From assembly GCA_034925905.1 (NCBI GenBank), contig JAYFRL010000006.1, positions 1-15,886 on the forward strand: a stretch of 15,886 nucleotides of DNA, read 5' to 3'. Shown here one piece after another: positions 5,934-12,660 of the stretch (positions are counted from its first letter, which is position 1; each line of letters starts with the position of its first letter). Source of the DNA: JAYFRL01 sp034925905 (GTDB taxonomy: Bacteria > Bacillota > Clostridia > Lachnospirales > Anaerotignaceae). Position numbers and translations under genes: made by a program. Below the pieces are notes generated by a model. That model was not told the origin of the DNA, did no database searches, and was given only the letters and a program-made list of their open reading frames with translations.

Positions 5934-7004
5934 GTGAGAAAAAAATCTTTATTTACGGCATGTGCGCTGTGTTTGCTTTTGGCTGTGGGTTGCAGTGCAA
6001 ATGCACCTCAATCCCAAACGAGTACGGATACTTCAAGCCTGACGCAGGAATCAAAAGAGGCTGTGCCGGAGCAGTCTTCGACCACTGAGACCAATTACGA
6101 GAGTTTCTTAGGAGACTGGAGTTTAAAAGTTTCCATTGATGAGGAACTCTACCTGATTACCGAACTAGATACTTATTATGGGTCGACAGGCATCAGCATT
6201 AAAGAAATTAAAAACAATCAAGTGAAAGGCACAATTTATTCCATATCCGGAGCGCCCAGCTATAGGGAATCAAACGTAGATTTTGAAGGCGACATTGTTG
6301 ATGGCAAGCTGACAGCCTCCTATAAGGATGAGGGCTGGTTGTATTCCGGCAGCATTAATCTTACCTTCGGAACGAACGAGATAACAGCAAACATTACAAG
6401 AGACAAATCGGACGAAACTTCGCTATGGGGAATACCGGAAGGGACGTTTACATTTTTGCGACCGATTGATACAGAAACAGTGATACTGTCTGAGGATGAG
6501 AATAATCGGCTTAAGACGTTTTTATCCGCTGTAACTGAGGAGATGATTCAACCTTTTGAGGAAGGCGCGCTGACGGATGAAATGATCATCAATTTTGTCG
6601 GGCTGAATCTGGGAATGGGGTCAATAGATGGTAGCGAATTTGGTGATGACATAAAATCGGGTGCTGATATCGTGTTTAACGAATCGGTAATGAACAGTCT
6701 TGCCGTCCGTTACTTTGGAACAGAAATAAAAGAATCCAAATCGACCGATACTGTTACATACAACAATGGATACTATAGCATTCCGGCATTGGGCGGCGTT
6801 GTAGCATACCCAATCGTCCAGATGTTGATGGCAGACAAGGGAAATGCAGACCGGTATTATGCTATCGTGAATTACATGCGTGAAACACCGGAGGAAGGCA
6901 TATATCTTGAATATCAGTATTTCATCACCATGCAGAAAGAAAATGAAAATTATATTATAAAATCGATAAAAAAAATCAGCGATCCGATGATTTTGAACTG
7001 TTAA
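5934..7004 (+). CDS. Predicted lipoprotein of unknown function
   Basis: The GTG start at 5934 lies eight bases after GGAGG. The product, 356 residues, begins MRKKSLFTACALCLLLAVGC, a lipoprotein signal with the lipidated Cys at 20. A Ser/Thr/Gln-rich linker (about 21-45) follows. Residues about 50-150 (starting FLGDWSLKV) have alternating hydrophobic and polar residues that suggest a beta-rich, lipocalin-like fold; this is inference only. The C-terminal half contains mixed helices and a final NYIIKSIKKIS strand. I recognise no family. It has its own promoter and terminator and stands alone. Its first ten leucine codons include one CTT, against eight of ten in cysS, so it may be acquired DNA. 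Confidence 0.85.
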   Translation: MRKKSLFTACALCLLLAVGCSANAPQSQTSTDTSSLTQESKEAVPEQSSTTETNYESFLGDWSLKVSIDEELYLITELDTYYGSTGISIKEIKNNQVKGTIYSISGAPSYRESNVDFEGDIVDGKLTASYKDEGWLYSGSINLTFGTNEITANITRDKSDETSLWGIPEGTFTFLRPIDTETVILSEDENNRLKTFLSAVTEEMIQPFEEGALTDEMIINFVGLNLGMGSIDGSEFGDDIKSGADIVFNESVMNSLAVRYFGTEIKESKSTDTVTYNNGYYSIPALGGVVAYPIVQMLMADKGNADRYYAIVNYMRETPEEGIYLEYQYFITMQKENENYIIKSIKKISDPMILNC

Positions 7005-7030
7005 AATCAGCAAGCTAAAGCTTCAAACAT

Positions 7031-7056
7031 AAAGAGCCCATTGCCGCTCTTTTGAT
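7031..7056 (+). terminator. Terminator after the lipoprotein gene
   Basis: AAAGAGC (7031-7037) pairs with GCTCTTT (7046-7052) around an eight-base loop, followed by a T-rich tract. It lies 26 bases after the stop codon. Confidence 0.75.
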
Positions 7057-7092
7057 TTTAATGGTTATACGCATCATACAACTCATATCAGA

Positions 7093-7106
7093 GCATCTAA
7101 ATTGAG
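7093..7106 (+). repeat. Short dispersed repeat GCATCTAAATTGAG, copy 1
   Basis: These 14 bases occur exactly again at 12244-12257 and with one change at 11872-11885, all in the same orientation. The two distal copies extend further (AGCAAATG and on), while this copy diverges after GAG. It may be the remnant of an insertion-element end. Confidence 0.6.
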
Positions 7107-7121
7107 TGAATAACTTAGTAT

Positions 7122-7156
7122 AAGCTGACAGATTTTAAATCGAAATTTGTCAGCTT
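7122..7156. repeat. Inverted repeat / hairpin
   Basis: AAGCTGACA (7122-7130) and TGTCAGCTT (7148-7156) are perfect inverted arms around 17 AT-rich bases. No T run of terminator type follows (TCTCTAT). It lies 15 bases after repeat copy 1 and may belong to the same mobile remnant. Confidence 0.55.
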
Positions 7157-7252
7157 TCTCTATATTCAAATGCATGTTTCGCGGCAAAAGCGACAAAGAA
7201 AAAGCGACCGACTTACAAATGACATGGTCTGAACCTGCAGACGCTTAATTTT

Positions 7253-7290
7253 AGCCATGGTGGAGAAATCCATCGTGGCTTTCTTCTTTT
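7253..7290 (+). terminator. Terminator or attenuator with GAAA tetraloop
   Basis: AGCCATGGTGGA (7253-7264) pairs with TCCATCGTGGCT (7269-7280), with two G-T pairs, around GAAA, followed by a T-rich tract. No gene ends nearby on this strand. It sits 30 bases upstream of the start of the decayed gene at 7321, so it may be a leader attenuator rather than a gene-end terminator. The preceding 90 bases can form small hairpins (for example AGCG/CGCT at about 7203 and 7242), but match no riboswitch I know. Confidence 0.7.
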
Positions 7291-7320
7291 TCATCTCATT
7301 TTATAGAAGGAGCACTAGCA

Positions 7321-7651
7321 ATGTCTACAGAAAATAAAAGCAGTAAAATTTAAAGAAGCTTTTCATCAGGAATTTCTTGACGGGACATTAAAAGCTGTTG
7401 TCCAACGAGAAATGCATAGGGAGTGCTTTGCTCCAGAAAACAATGAGCGAAGACGGCTGTCAGGTGAAGAATCAAGGTGAACTCGATAGGGTGCTTGTTT
7501 TAAACGATTATCTTCTGGTAAACTGTTTAAAGCCGTTTTCCACGAAAAACATGAATGCCCCAAACAGGTTACCGATAAACCGAAATTTAAAATGATATTC
7601 TGGTACAGGTTTGAAATTTCCTGTACAATACCACTTGCTTACATGTGCTGA
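7321..7651 (+). pseudogene. Decayed coding remnant, function unknown
   Basis: A well-placed AAGGAGC site precedes ATG 7321, which opens MSTENKSSKI and then stops. If one A of the AAAA run near 7336 is ignored, the frame runs on as MSTENKAVKFKEAFHQEFLD and further, to ERRRLSGEESR. After two further stops, the same general region reads GKLFKAVFHEKHECPKQVTD and onwards to a stop at 7651. The conserved start signals with multiple frame breaks suggest a gene ruined by indels. I do not recognise the family. A separate 65-codon plus-strand frame at 7398 overlaps it and is probably a shadow. Confidence 0.45.
7603..7626. repeat. Inverted repeat GTACAGG / CCTGTAC
   Basis: Perfect seven-base arms (7603-7609, 7620-7626) surround ten AT-rich bases. 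No T run follows. It lies inside the decayed coding remnant, about 120 bases upstream of the DUF255 gene. It could be an operator or an element end, or simply chance. Confidence 0.4.
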
Positions 7652-7699
7652 AATATGGATATGTGCCCATTATAATGGTTAATATAATAATGAAAAATT

Positions 7700-7728
7700 T
7701 TGGCTTGGCTATAAGCAGGTCATATAAT
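7700..7728 (+). promoter_or_regulatory. Candidate promoter for the DUF255 gene
   Basis: TTGGCT (7700-7705) and TATAAT (7723-7728) are 17 bases apart. Transcription would begin near 7735, inside or just past the AGGAG ribosome site (7732-7736). A second TATAAT at 7671-7676, with CTGAAA 17 bases upstream, would give an ordinary leader of about 60 bases. Which one is used cannot be read from the sequence. Confidence 0.5.
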
Positions 7729-7744
7729 ATTAGGAGTGAATGTC

Positions 7745-9778
7745 ATGCTTGTTAAGAGATATTCAAATCGGCTAATCCATGAGAAATCGCCGTATCTGCT
7801 TCAGCACGCCCACAACCCGGTGGACTGGTATCCGTGGGGTGAGGAGGCCTTTAAGAAAGCCCAAGCCGAGGACAAGCCTATATTCCTCAGCATCGGATAT
7901 AGCACTTGTCACTGGTGCCATGTGATGGCACATGAGTCATTCGAGGACGTGGAAACGGCAGCCGCTTTAAACAAAGATTTTATCTGTATCAAAGTCGACA
8001 GGGAAGAGCGCCCTGATATAGACGCTGTCTATATGTCCGCCTGCCAGACTCTGACCGGCTCGGGCGGTTGGCCGCTGACCATACTCATGACACCGGAGCA
8101 AAAACCGTTCTGGGCAGGAACATATTTGCCTAAAATCTCACGATATGGCTTGAAGGGATTGCTTGATTTGTTGGACGCTGCGGCGGGTCAATGGAAAGAA
8201 AACCGTGAAAAACTGATAGCAGCAGGGGATGAAATCACTGCCATGCTGAACCCGGAAAAGAGTTTGAACCTATTTAATGCGGTTGGCAAAAAAACGCTGC
8301 ATGAGGCCTGTTCGTGGTTCAAACAATCTTATGATGAACGCTGGGGCGGTTTTGGATATCCTCCCAAATTCCCGTCGCCGCATAATATGCTCTTTCTTTT
8401 GGTCTATGCAGATCTCGAGAAAGAGCCAAAAGCCAGAAATATGGTGGAGCATTCTATGGAACAGATGTACCGCGGCGGGATTTTCGACCATATCGGCGGC
8501 GGGTTTTCGCGCTACTCAACAGACGAAAAATGGTTAGTTCCGCATTTTGAAAAAATGCTTTACGATAATGCGCTGCTTGTCGGTGTTTCTCTTGAAACAT
8601 ATCATCAGACCCGTCGGCCGCTTTATTGCCAGATTGTTGAACGCACAATCGGTTATGTCCTGCACGAACTCACAGACAAAGACGGTGGCTTTTATTGCGG
8701 GCAGGATGCGGACAGCGACGGTGTTGAAGGAAAATATTACGTTTTTTCGCCGGAAGAAATCCGCACTGTTCTGGGCTTAAAAGACGGGGATACCTTCTGT
8801 AGGTGGTTTGGAATTACAGAAACAGGAAATTTTGAGGGTAAAAGCATTCCAAATTTGATCGAAAATCCAAAGTATGAAGAGGAATCCCCGCTCATTAAAG
8901 GGCTTTGTGAAAAGCTTTACGAGTACCGTCTCAGACGCACTCAGTTGCACAAGGACGATAAGGTGTTGACGGCGTGGAATGCGCTGATGATTGCAGCACT
9001 GGCCGACGCCTGGCGGCTGCTGAAGGTGCCGGCTTACCTGAACGCTGCAGAAAAAGCTTGGGGGTTCATCACGGAATATCTGACCGATTGTAATCAACGC
9101 TTACTCCACCGCTGGCGAGACGGTGAAGCCGCACGTAACGGACAGTTGGACGATTATGCCTTTGCTGCGTTCGCACTGCTGAAGCTTTATGATGCAACAT
9201 TTAACGCAGATTATTTGGAGCAAGCAATAAAAATTTCCGGCCAGATGATAGAGCATTTTTTTGATGAAGAAAAAGGCGGTTTTTTTCTGTATGCCAATGA
9301 CAGCGAGCAGCTTATCAGCCGCCCCAAAGAAGTCTACGACGGCGCAATGCCGTCCGGCAACTCGATCGCCGCGGCAACACTCGTTTGGCTATCCCGGTTT
9401 ACCGGCGAAAAAAGGTGGAACGAATATGGCGAGAAGCAACTTGCCTACCTTGCAGGGCATGTGCAGCAATTTCCGGCAGGGTATAGCGCAGCCCTGCTTG
9501 CTTTTATGCAGAAACTCTATCCATCCCGCGAACTTGTGTGTGTTACGACCGAAAATCAGGTTATTACTGAACTTCAGAAATTTTTGCAGGAAAACAACCT
9601 GTCCCTGTTGTCTACACTGGTGAAAACGAGAGAAAACCAATTTACGCTTGCCAAAGCTGCTCCGTTTACTAAGGAATATCCTTTCCCGAAGAACGGAACG
9701 GCATATTACCTTTGCACAGGCGGTGCATGTGCCGCACCGGTTTATAATTTGCAGGAATTAAAACTGCTGATCTCTTAA
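7745..9778 (+). CDS. Thioredoxin-fold protein of the DUF255/YyaL (SPATA20) family
   Basis: The product is 677 residues from ATG 7745, which has AGGAG eight bases upstream. An in-frame GTG at 7736 overlaps that site. The N-terminal thioredoxin-like domain opens NRLIHEKSPYLLQHAHNPVD and carries a CHWC pair (Cys55, Cys58) in STCHWCHVMAHESF. The VDREERPDID and GSGGWPLTILMTP segments are family hallmarks. The C-terminal two-thirds (from about 190) resembles the alpha/alpha-toroid of six-hairpin glycosidase-like proteins (GGIFDHIGGGFSRYS, VPHFEKMLYDNA, DADSDGVEGKYY). The cellular substrate of the family is not established; a disulfide or redox role is inferred from CHWC. GC content is visibly high (39 of 60 at 8041-8100) and leucine codons are mixed, unlike the backbone. 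It converges on the FAD gene, 27 bases apart. Confidence 0.93.
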   Translation: MLVKRYSNRLIHEKSPYLLQHAHNPVDWYPWGEEAFKKAQAEDKPIFLSIGYSTCHWCHVMAHESFEDVETAAALNKDFICIKVDREERPDIDAVYMSACQTLTGSGGWPLTILMTPEQKPFWAGTYLPKISRYGLKGLLDLLDAAAGQWKENREKLIAAGDEITAMLNPEKSLNLFNAVGKKTLHEACSWFKQSYDERWGGFGYPPKFPSPHNMLFLLVYADLEKEPKARNMVEHSMEQMYRGGIFDHIGGGFSRYSTDEKWLVPHFEKMLYDNALLVGVSLETYHQTRRPLYCQIVERTIGYVLHELTDKDGGFYCGQDADSDGVEGKYYVFSPEEIRTVLGLKDGDTFCRWFGITETGNFEGKSIPNLIENPKYEEESPLIKGLCEKLYEYRLRRTQLHKDDKVLTAWNALMIAALADAWRLLKVPAYLNAAEKAWGFITEYLTDCNQRLLHRWRDGEAARNGQLDDYAFAAFALLKLYDATFNADYLEQAIKISGQMIEHFFDEEKGGFFLYANDSEQLISRPKEVYDGAMPSGNSIAAATLVWLSRFTGEKRWNEYGEKQLAYLAGHVQQFPAGYSAALLAFMQKLYPSRELVCVTTENQVITELQKFLQENNLSLLSTLVKTRENQFTLAKAAPFTKEYPFPKNGTAYYLCTGGACAAPVYNLQELKLLIS

Positions 9779-9805
9779 ACGCAATTGGGGAAAGGTTTTT
9801 GATAT

Positions 9806-11350
9806 CTATCTGTCTTTGGCCGACACAAAATCGGTAAATTTTCCCTGATACAAAAGCTGGAGTGAATCTTTTGGAGGCCCTTCGAGAAGCTTGCCGTTGG
9901 ATGCGGCGAATCTGCCTCCATGAGCAGGGCAATCCCAGGTTTTTTCCGCGGTATTGAAATTCAATTCTGTGGTCATATGCGTACAGGAAATATCGAGTAC
10001 CGTTACATGATCATCAAAATCACGGTAAATACCTGCTTTCTGCCCTTCAAAATTGATGACCCGACCTTCGCCCTGTTTTAGGTCTTGCATGCCTTCTACA
10101 TTTTTAAGTTTAGATTTAATAAGTTCTCCGACAGAGCCGAAAACTTCCGAGATGGTTTTAGCCATCGAACTCGAATAATCTCCTCGTTTTCTGGAGTACA
10201 ATTCCTCATAACGGCAATTTCCGTTCAGAATGAGTTCTGAAATCATATTGCCCGCCAGAGTGCCGTTTGACAGTCCCCATTTTTTAAAACCGGCCGCCAC
10301 ATAAATATTCGAATTGTCTGAAAGCCTGCCAATATAGGGAATCTGATCCGGAGTATCGTAATCCTGTGCCGACCATTTGGCCAGCAATCCATCCACGCCC
10401 GCAATGTGTTCAGCATACTGGATCAGGTTCTCATAATGCAGCTCCATATTTTCTTCTCCTCGCGCGGTCGCGTGGTTTTCTCCGACGACAATCAGAATCC
10501 GTTTCCCGTTCTCGACATGGGTGCGGATGGAACGAGTCGGTTCTCCGGAACTAATATAGCTACCGTCCGGCCAGTCTCTTTTTGCCTTCACGGCAATTCC
10601 GTACGCCCGCTTGGCGTAAAGGCGTGTAAAGAATATATTGGGTCCGTCGTAAATGGGGAATTGAGTAGCCATCACAAGATGTTTGGCTTTGATCACGATA
10701 TCGTTTTCACAATAGACTGTTTTTATATCTCCATCCTCCACCTTAGTCGCCTTTGTGTCGCAGTGAATTTTTGCTCCCTTCGAAATCGCTTCTTTGGCAA
10801 GGGCATCCGCATATCTTACAGGATGGAAAACAGCTTGATGCCTGAATCCAAGCATTCCGAAATTATTAGGAGGAAAATCCGGATTTTCAATATATTCCGT
10901 ATCAATACCAAGTTTTTTGGCGACATCGTATTCCTTTTTGACCGTATCCTGGTCATCTTTGGAAGAAGCAAAGATATACGCTGTGTTTTCGGCAAGCTGG
11001 CAGTCGAATTTACCTTGATTTATCTGATTTTTTACGAAATCCAGCGCGTCAGCCTGCGATTCGGCATAAAGCTTTGCAAAATCCATTCCATGCTTGTCGG
11101 AAATTTTACTGTAGATAATATCGTGCTGAATAGTAACCTTTCCTGTTGTGTTGCCCGTGGTACCGTTGCACAGTCCGTCTGCCTCGATAAGAACCGGCTT
11201 TGCCCCTTTCAGAGCAAGACAATAAGCACAGGTAATTCCCGTGATGCCACCGCCGATAATCAGGATATCGGTTTCAAGGCTTTTATCAAGCCGTGGGTAA
11301 TGTTCTATCTTTGCGGTTTTATTCCAGTAAGATATAGTTTCTTCACTCAA
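9806..11350 (-). CDS. FAD-dependent oxidoreductase with C-terminal Rieske [2Fe-2S] domain
   Basis: The 514-residue product has a Rossmann dinucleotide motif GGGITG (33-38) ending in a ribose-binding Glu (LIEADG, about 55-59), then NGTTGNTTGKVT, a DadA/glycine-oxidase-like (DAO) core. Near the end CTH (456-458) and CPAHGG (474-479) supply the two Cys and two His of a Rieske cluster. The arrangement resembles B. subtilis YhfW; substrate and electron partner are unknown. The minus-strand TTG start at 11350 has GGAGC (11361-11365) ten bases upstream. No Tat or Sec signal is visible, so it is probably cytosolic. No terminator separates it from the convergent DUF255 gene. Confidence 0.92.
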   Translation of the reverse strand: MSEETISYWNKTAKIEHYPRLDKSLETDILIIGGGITGITCAYCLALKGAKPVLIEADGLCNGTTGNTTGKVTIQHDIIYSKISDKHGMDFAKLYAESQADALDFVKNQINQGKFDCQLAENTAYIFASSKDDQDTVKKEYDVAKKLGIDTEYIENPDFPPNNFGMLGFRHQAVFHPVRYADALAKEAISKGAKIHCDTKATKVEDGDIKTVYCENDIVIKAKHLVMATQFPIYDGPNIFFTRLYAKRAYGIAVKAKRDWPDGSYISSGEPTRSIRTHVENGKRILIVVGENHATARGEENMELHYENLIQYAEHIAGVDGLLAKWSAQDYDTPDQIPYIGRLSDNSNIYVAAGFKKWGLSNGTLAGNMISELILNGNCRYEELYSRKRGDYSSSMAKTISEVFGSVGELIKSKLKNVEGMQDLKQGEGRVINFEGQKAGIYRDFDDHVTVLDISCTHMTTELNFNTAEKTWDCPAHGGRFAASNGKLLEGPPKDSLQLLYQGKFTDFVSAKDR

Positions 11351-11412
11351 TTTTTTTCACGCTCCTTTTAATCATACTTATTTATTATGCCCTGACACTA
11401 TCAGAAAAATGT

Positions 11413-11442
11413 AAAACCCACACTGCTTTTAAGAAGGGTTTT
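11413..11442 (-). terminator. Weak intrinsic terminator, minus strand
   Basis: AAAACCC and GGGTTTT (11413-11419, 11436-11442) form arms around a 16-base loop. On the minus strand the hairpin is followed by ACATTTTTCT. It would end transcription from the decayed minus-strand remnant before the FAD-Rieske gene. Confidence 0.4.
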
Positions 11443-11443
11443 C

Positions 11444-11748
11444 TCACATAGTTGCCTTATATCCGGCTTGATCTGTCAGTCCGTGACAGGGAATGTCTTG
11501 CAGATTCCAACATATCATATTAACGCGGTAGGCGTTGCCACATCCCTCCGGAATATCCTTTGCCTCATGCATTTTCCACCATCGGTTGACCCCTGGTCTT
11601 GTGCTTGGTTTCCTTTTCCATAAGCTTATCCAACAAACTTTTGGTTTTGAGAATATCTGTCTGGGTAATACAGAGGTAGCACATAATCACTCATGCCACG
11701 CAACTGAATATCGGCATCCAGCTTTGTAAGGGTAAGTTCATGAACCAT
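11444..11748 (-). pseudogene. Decayed minus-strand coding remnant, unknown function
   Basis: On the minus strand AAAGGA precedes an ATG at 11748 that opens MVHELTLTKLDADIQLRGMS and stops after 40 codons. Coding-like stretches continue in other frames: LLDKLMEKETKHKTRGQPMV, then MHEAKDIPEGCGNAYRVNMI to a stop at 11444. This pattern of short, relayed frames suggests frameshift decay. A plus-strand frame at 11535-11729 is its shadow. I do not recognise the family. It sits just upstream of the FAD-Rieske gene in the same direction. Confidence 0.35.
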
Positions 11749-11870
11749 ACCAAAATTCCTTTACATTGATTTGCACCTCCCGGTTACAACCATTGCAGGA
11801 GAAACGAAAATCTTTGAAATTGTGGAGCTACTATATTAGTGGCTTAGTTCTATAAGTATAACCATAAACC

Positions 11871-11897
11871 TGCATCTAAAATGAGCAAATGGCACAA
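11871..11897 (+). repeat. Dispersed repeat, copy 2 (27 bases)
   Basis: The unit starts TGCATCTAAAATGAGCAAAT and ends GGCACAA. It matches copy 3 at 24 of 27 positions in direct orientation, 372 bases apart. It looks like the end sequence of an insertion element, but no intact transposase is present. Confidence 0.7.
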
Positions 11898-11996
11898 AAG
11901 CAAACTGTGTTTTTCTGTTTTTACAGAAAAATGTAGTTTCTTATATATTTTTGAATCTAATATATATGATAATTTTTACAAAGTTAGGGTAACTTT

Positions 11997-12251
11997 ATGA
12001 AAAAATATGATTTGCCTGATATTCTTTATTGTGCAATGAAAGATATGAAAGGGCAAACAGATATTAATAGGTGTCTGTAAATATGTTTGGAAGCAGTATC
12101 AGGATGACCTCAAAAAGTCTAGTGATTTATTTTACACTTGACAGTATGATATCCGCTGGGTTATTACTTAATTAAGGAAAAGAAGGCGTATGAAAGCAAC
12201 TGAGCAAACACCTAGAGGAATTTGGGGAATTATATAAATATGTGTGCATCT
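11997..12251 (+). pseudogene. Decayed coding remnant between the two 27-base repeats
   Basis: ATG 11997 opens MKKYDLPDILYCAMKDMKGQ and stops soon after. Other frames continue with KYVWKQYQDDLKKSSDLFYT and finally HLEEFGELYKYVCI, whose stop codon TAA lies within repeat copy 3 (12249-12251). A coding end that runs into a terminal-like repeat suggests an internally deleted insertion element. The transposase family cannot be named. Confidence 0.35.
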
Positions 12252-12269
12252 AAATTGAGCAAATGATAC
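12243..12269 (+). repeat. Dispersed repeat, copy 3 (27 bases)
   Basis: The unit starts TGCATCTAAATTGAGCAAAT and ends GATACAA. It is 24 of 27 identical to copy 2 and shares 14 exact bases with copy 1 at 7093. It contains the stop of the preceding decayed frame. Confidence 0.7.
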
Positions 12270-12412
12270 AACCCCTTTATTTATAAGTTTTTAGCTTTTT
12301 AAATGAAGGGTTTTTTATTGCTATAAAGCGTATAATCTGCTACTTAAAAATCAACAGTCCCCTTTTGATTTTGAGGATTGTAAAGTCAAAAATAATTTAA
12401 TGTACTATATCT

Positions 12413-12454
12413 AGTGTTATTAAAACAATAATTCAGTACTATTAAAACAATAAT
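12413..12454. repeat. Two direct repeats of period 22, operator-like
   Basis: AGTGTTATTAAAACAATAAT (12413-12432) and AGTACTATTAAAACAATAAT (12435-12454) match at 18 of 20 bases. The second merges into the palindrome AAACAATAATATTGTTT (12444-12460). The 22-base period equals about two helical turns, as expected for paired regulator sites. It lies about 110 bases upstream of the tdh promoter. Confidence 0.5.
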
Positions 12455-12562
12455 ATTGTTTAGAAATGCGGATATTCAACAGGGTGTACAGGCTTTCTAT
12501 ATAACGCAATTTGCCGATGGCTGGAGCACTTGATTTTTATGTATTTATATGGTTATTTTTAT

Positions 12563-12590
12563 TTGACATATAATTGACAGATGTTATAAT
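12563..12590 (+). promoter_or_regulatory. Sigma-A promoter of the threonine dehydrogenase gene
   Basis: A consensus TTGACA (12563-12568) and a consensus TATAAT (12585-12590) are 16 bases apart. A second TTGACA at 12574 is too close to the -10 to serve this promoter. Transcription should start near 12597, giving a leader of about 64 bases. Confidence 0.82.
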
Positions 12591-12660
12591 GTAATTTGAA
12601 AAGATTGTACAAAGTTTTTAAATAATTGAATTAAAAATGTATCTAACTGGAGGGAAAACG

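Larger units (their letters stand above)
11749..12562. other. AT-rich intergenic region with element-like remnants
   Basis: No intact gene is visible here. The stretch holds two repeat copies (11871, 12243), a decayed coding remnant between them, a possible weak hairpin with a T run near 12269-12322, and a 22-base-period direct repeat at 12413-12454. It marks the return from the GC-richer islet to backbone-like sequence. Confidence 0.6.

Noticed and set aside
10406..11371. A 321-codon plus-strand open frame opposite the FAD-Rieske gene
   Set aside because: The minus-strand frame has clear FAD and Rieske motifs and a ribosome site; the plus frame shows no recognisable domain and is a shadow.
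11535..11729. A 64-codon plus-strand frame
   Set aside because: No ribosome site or recognisable motif; the opposite strand looks more like a decayed gene with a start signal.
12269..12322. Possible terminator formed by AACCCCTT and AAGGGTT with a T run
   Set aside because: It needs a bulged base and a very long AT loop, and no clear gene ends upstream; too weak to annotate separately.
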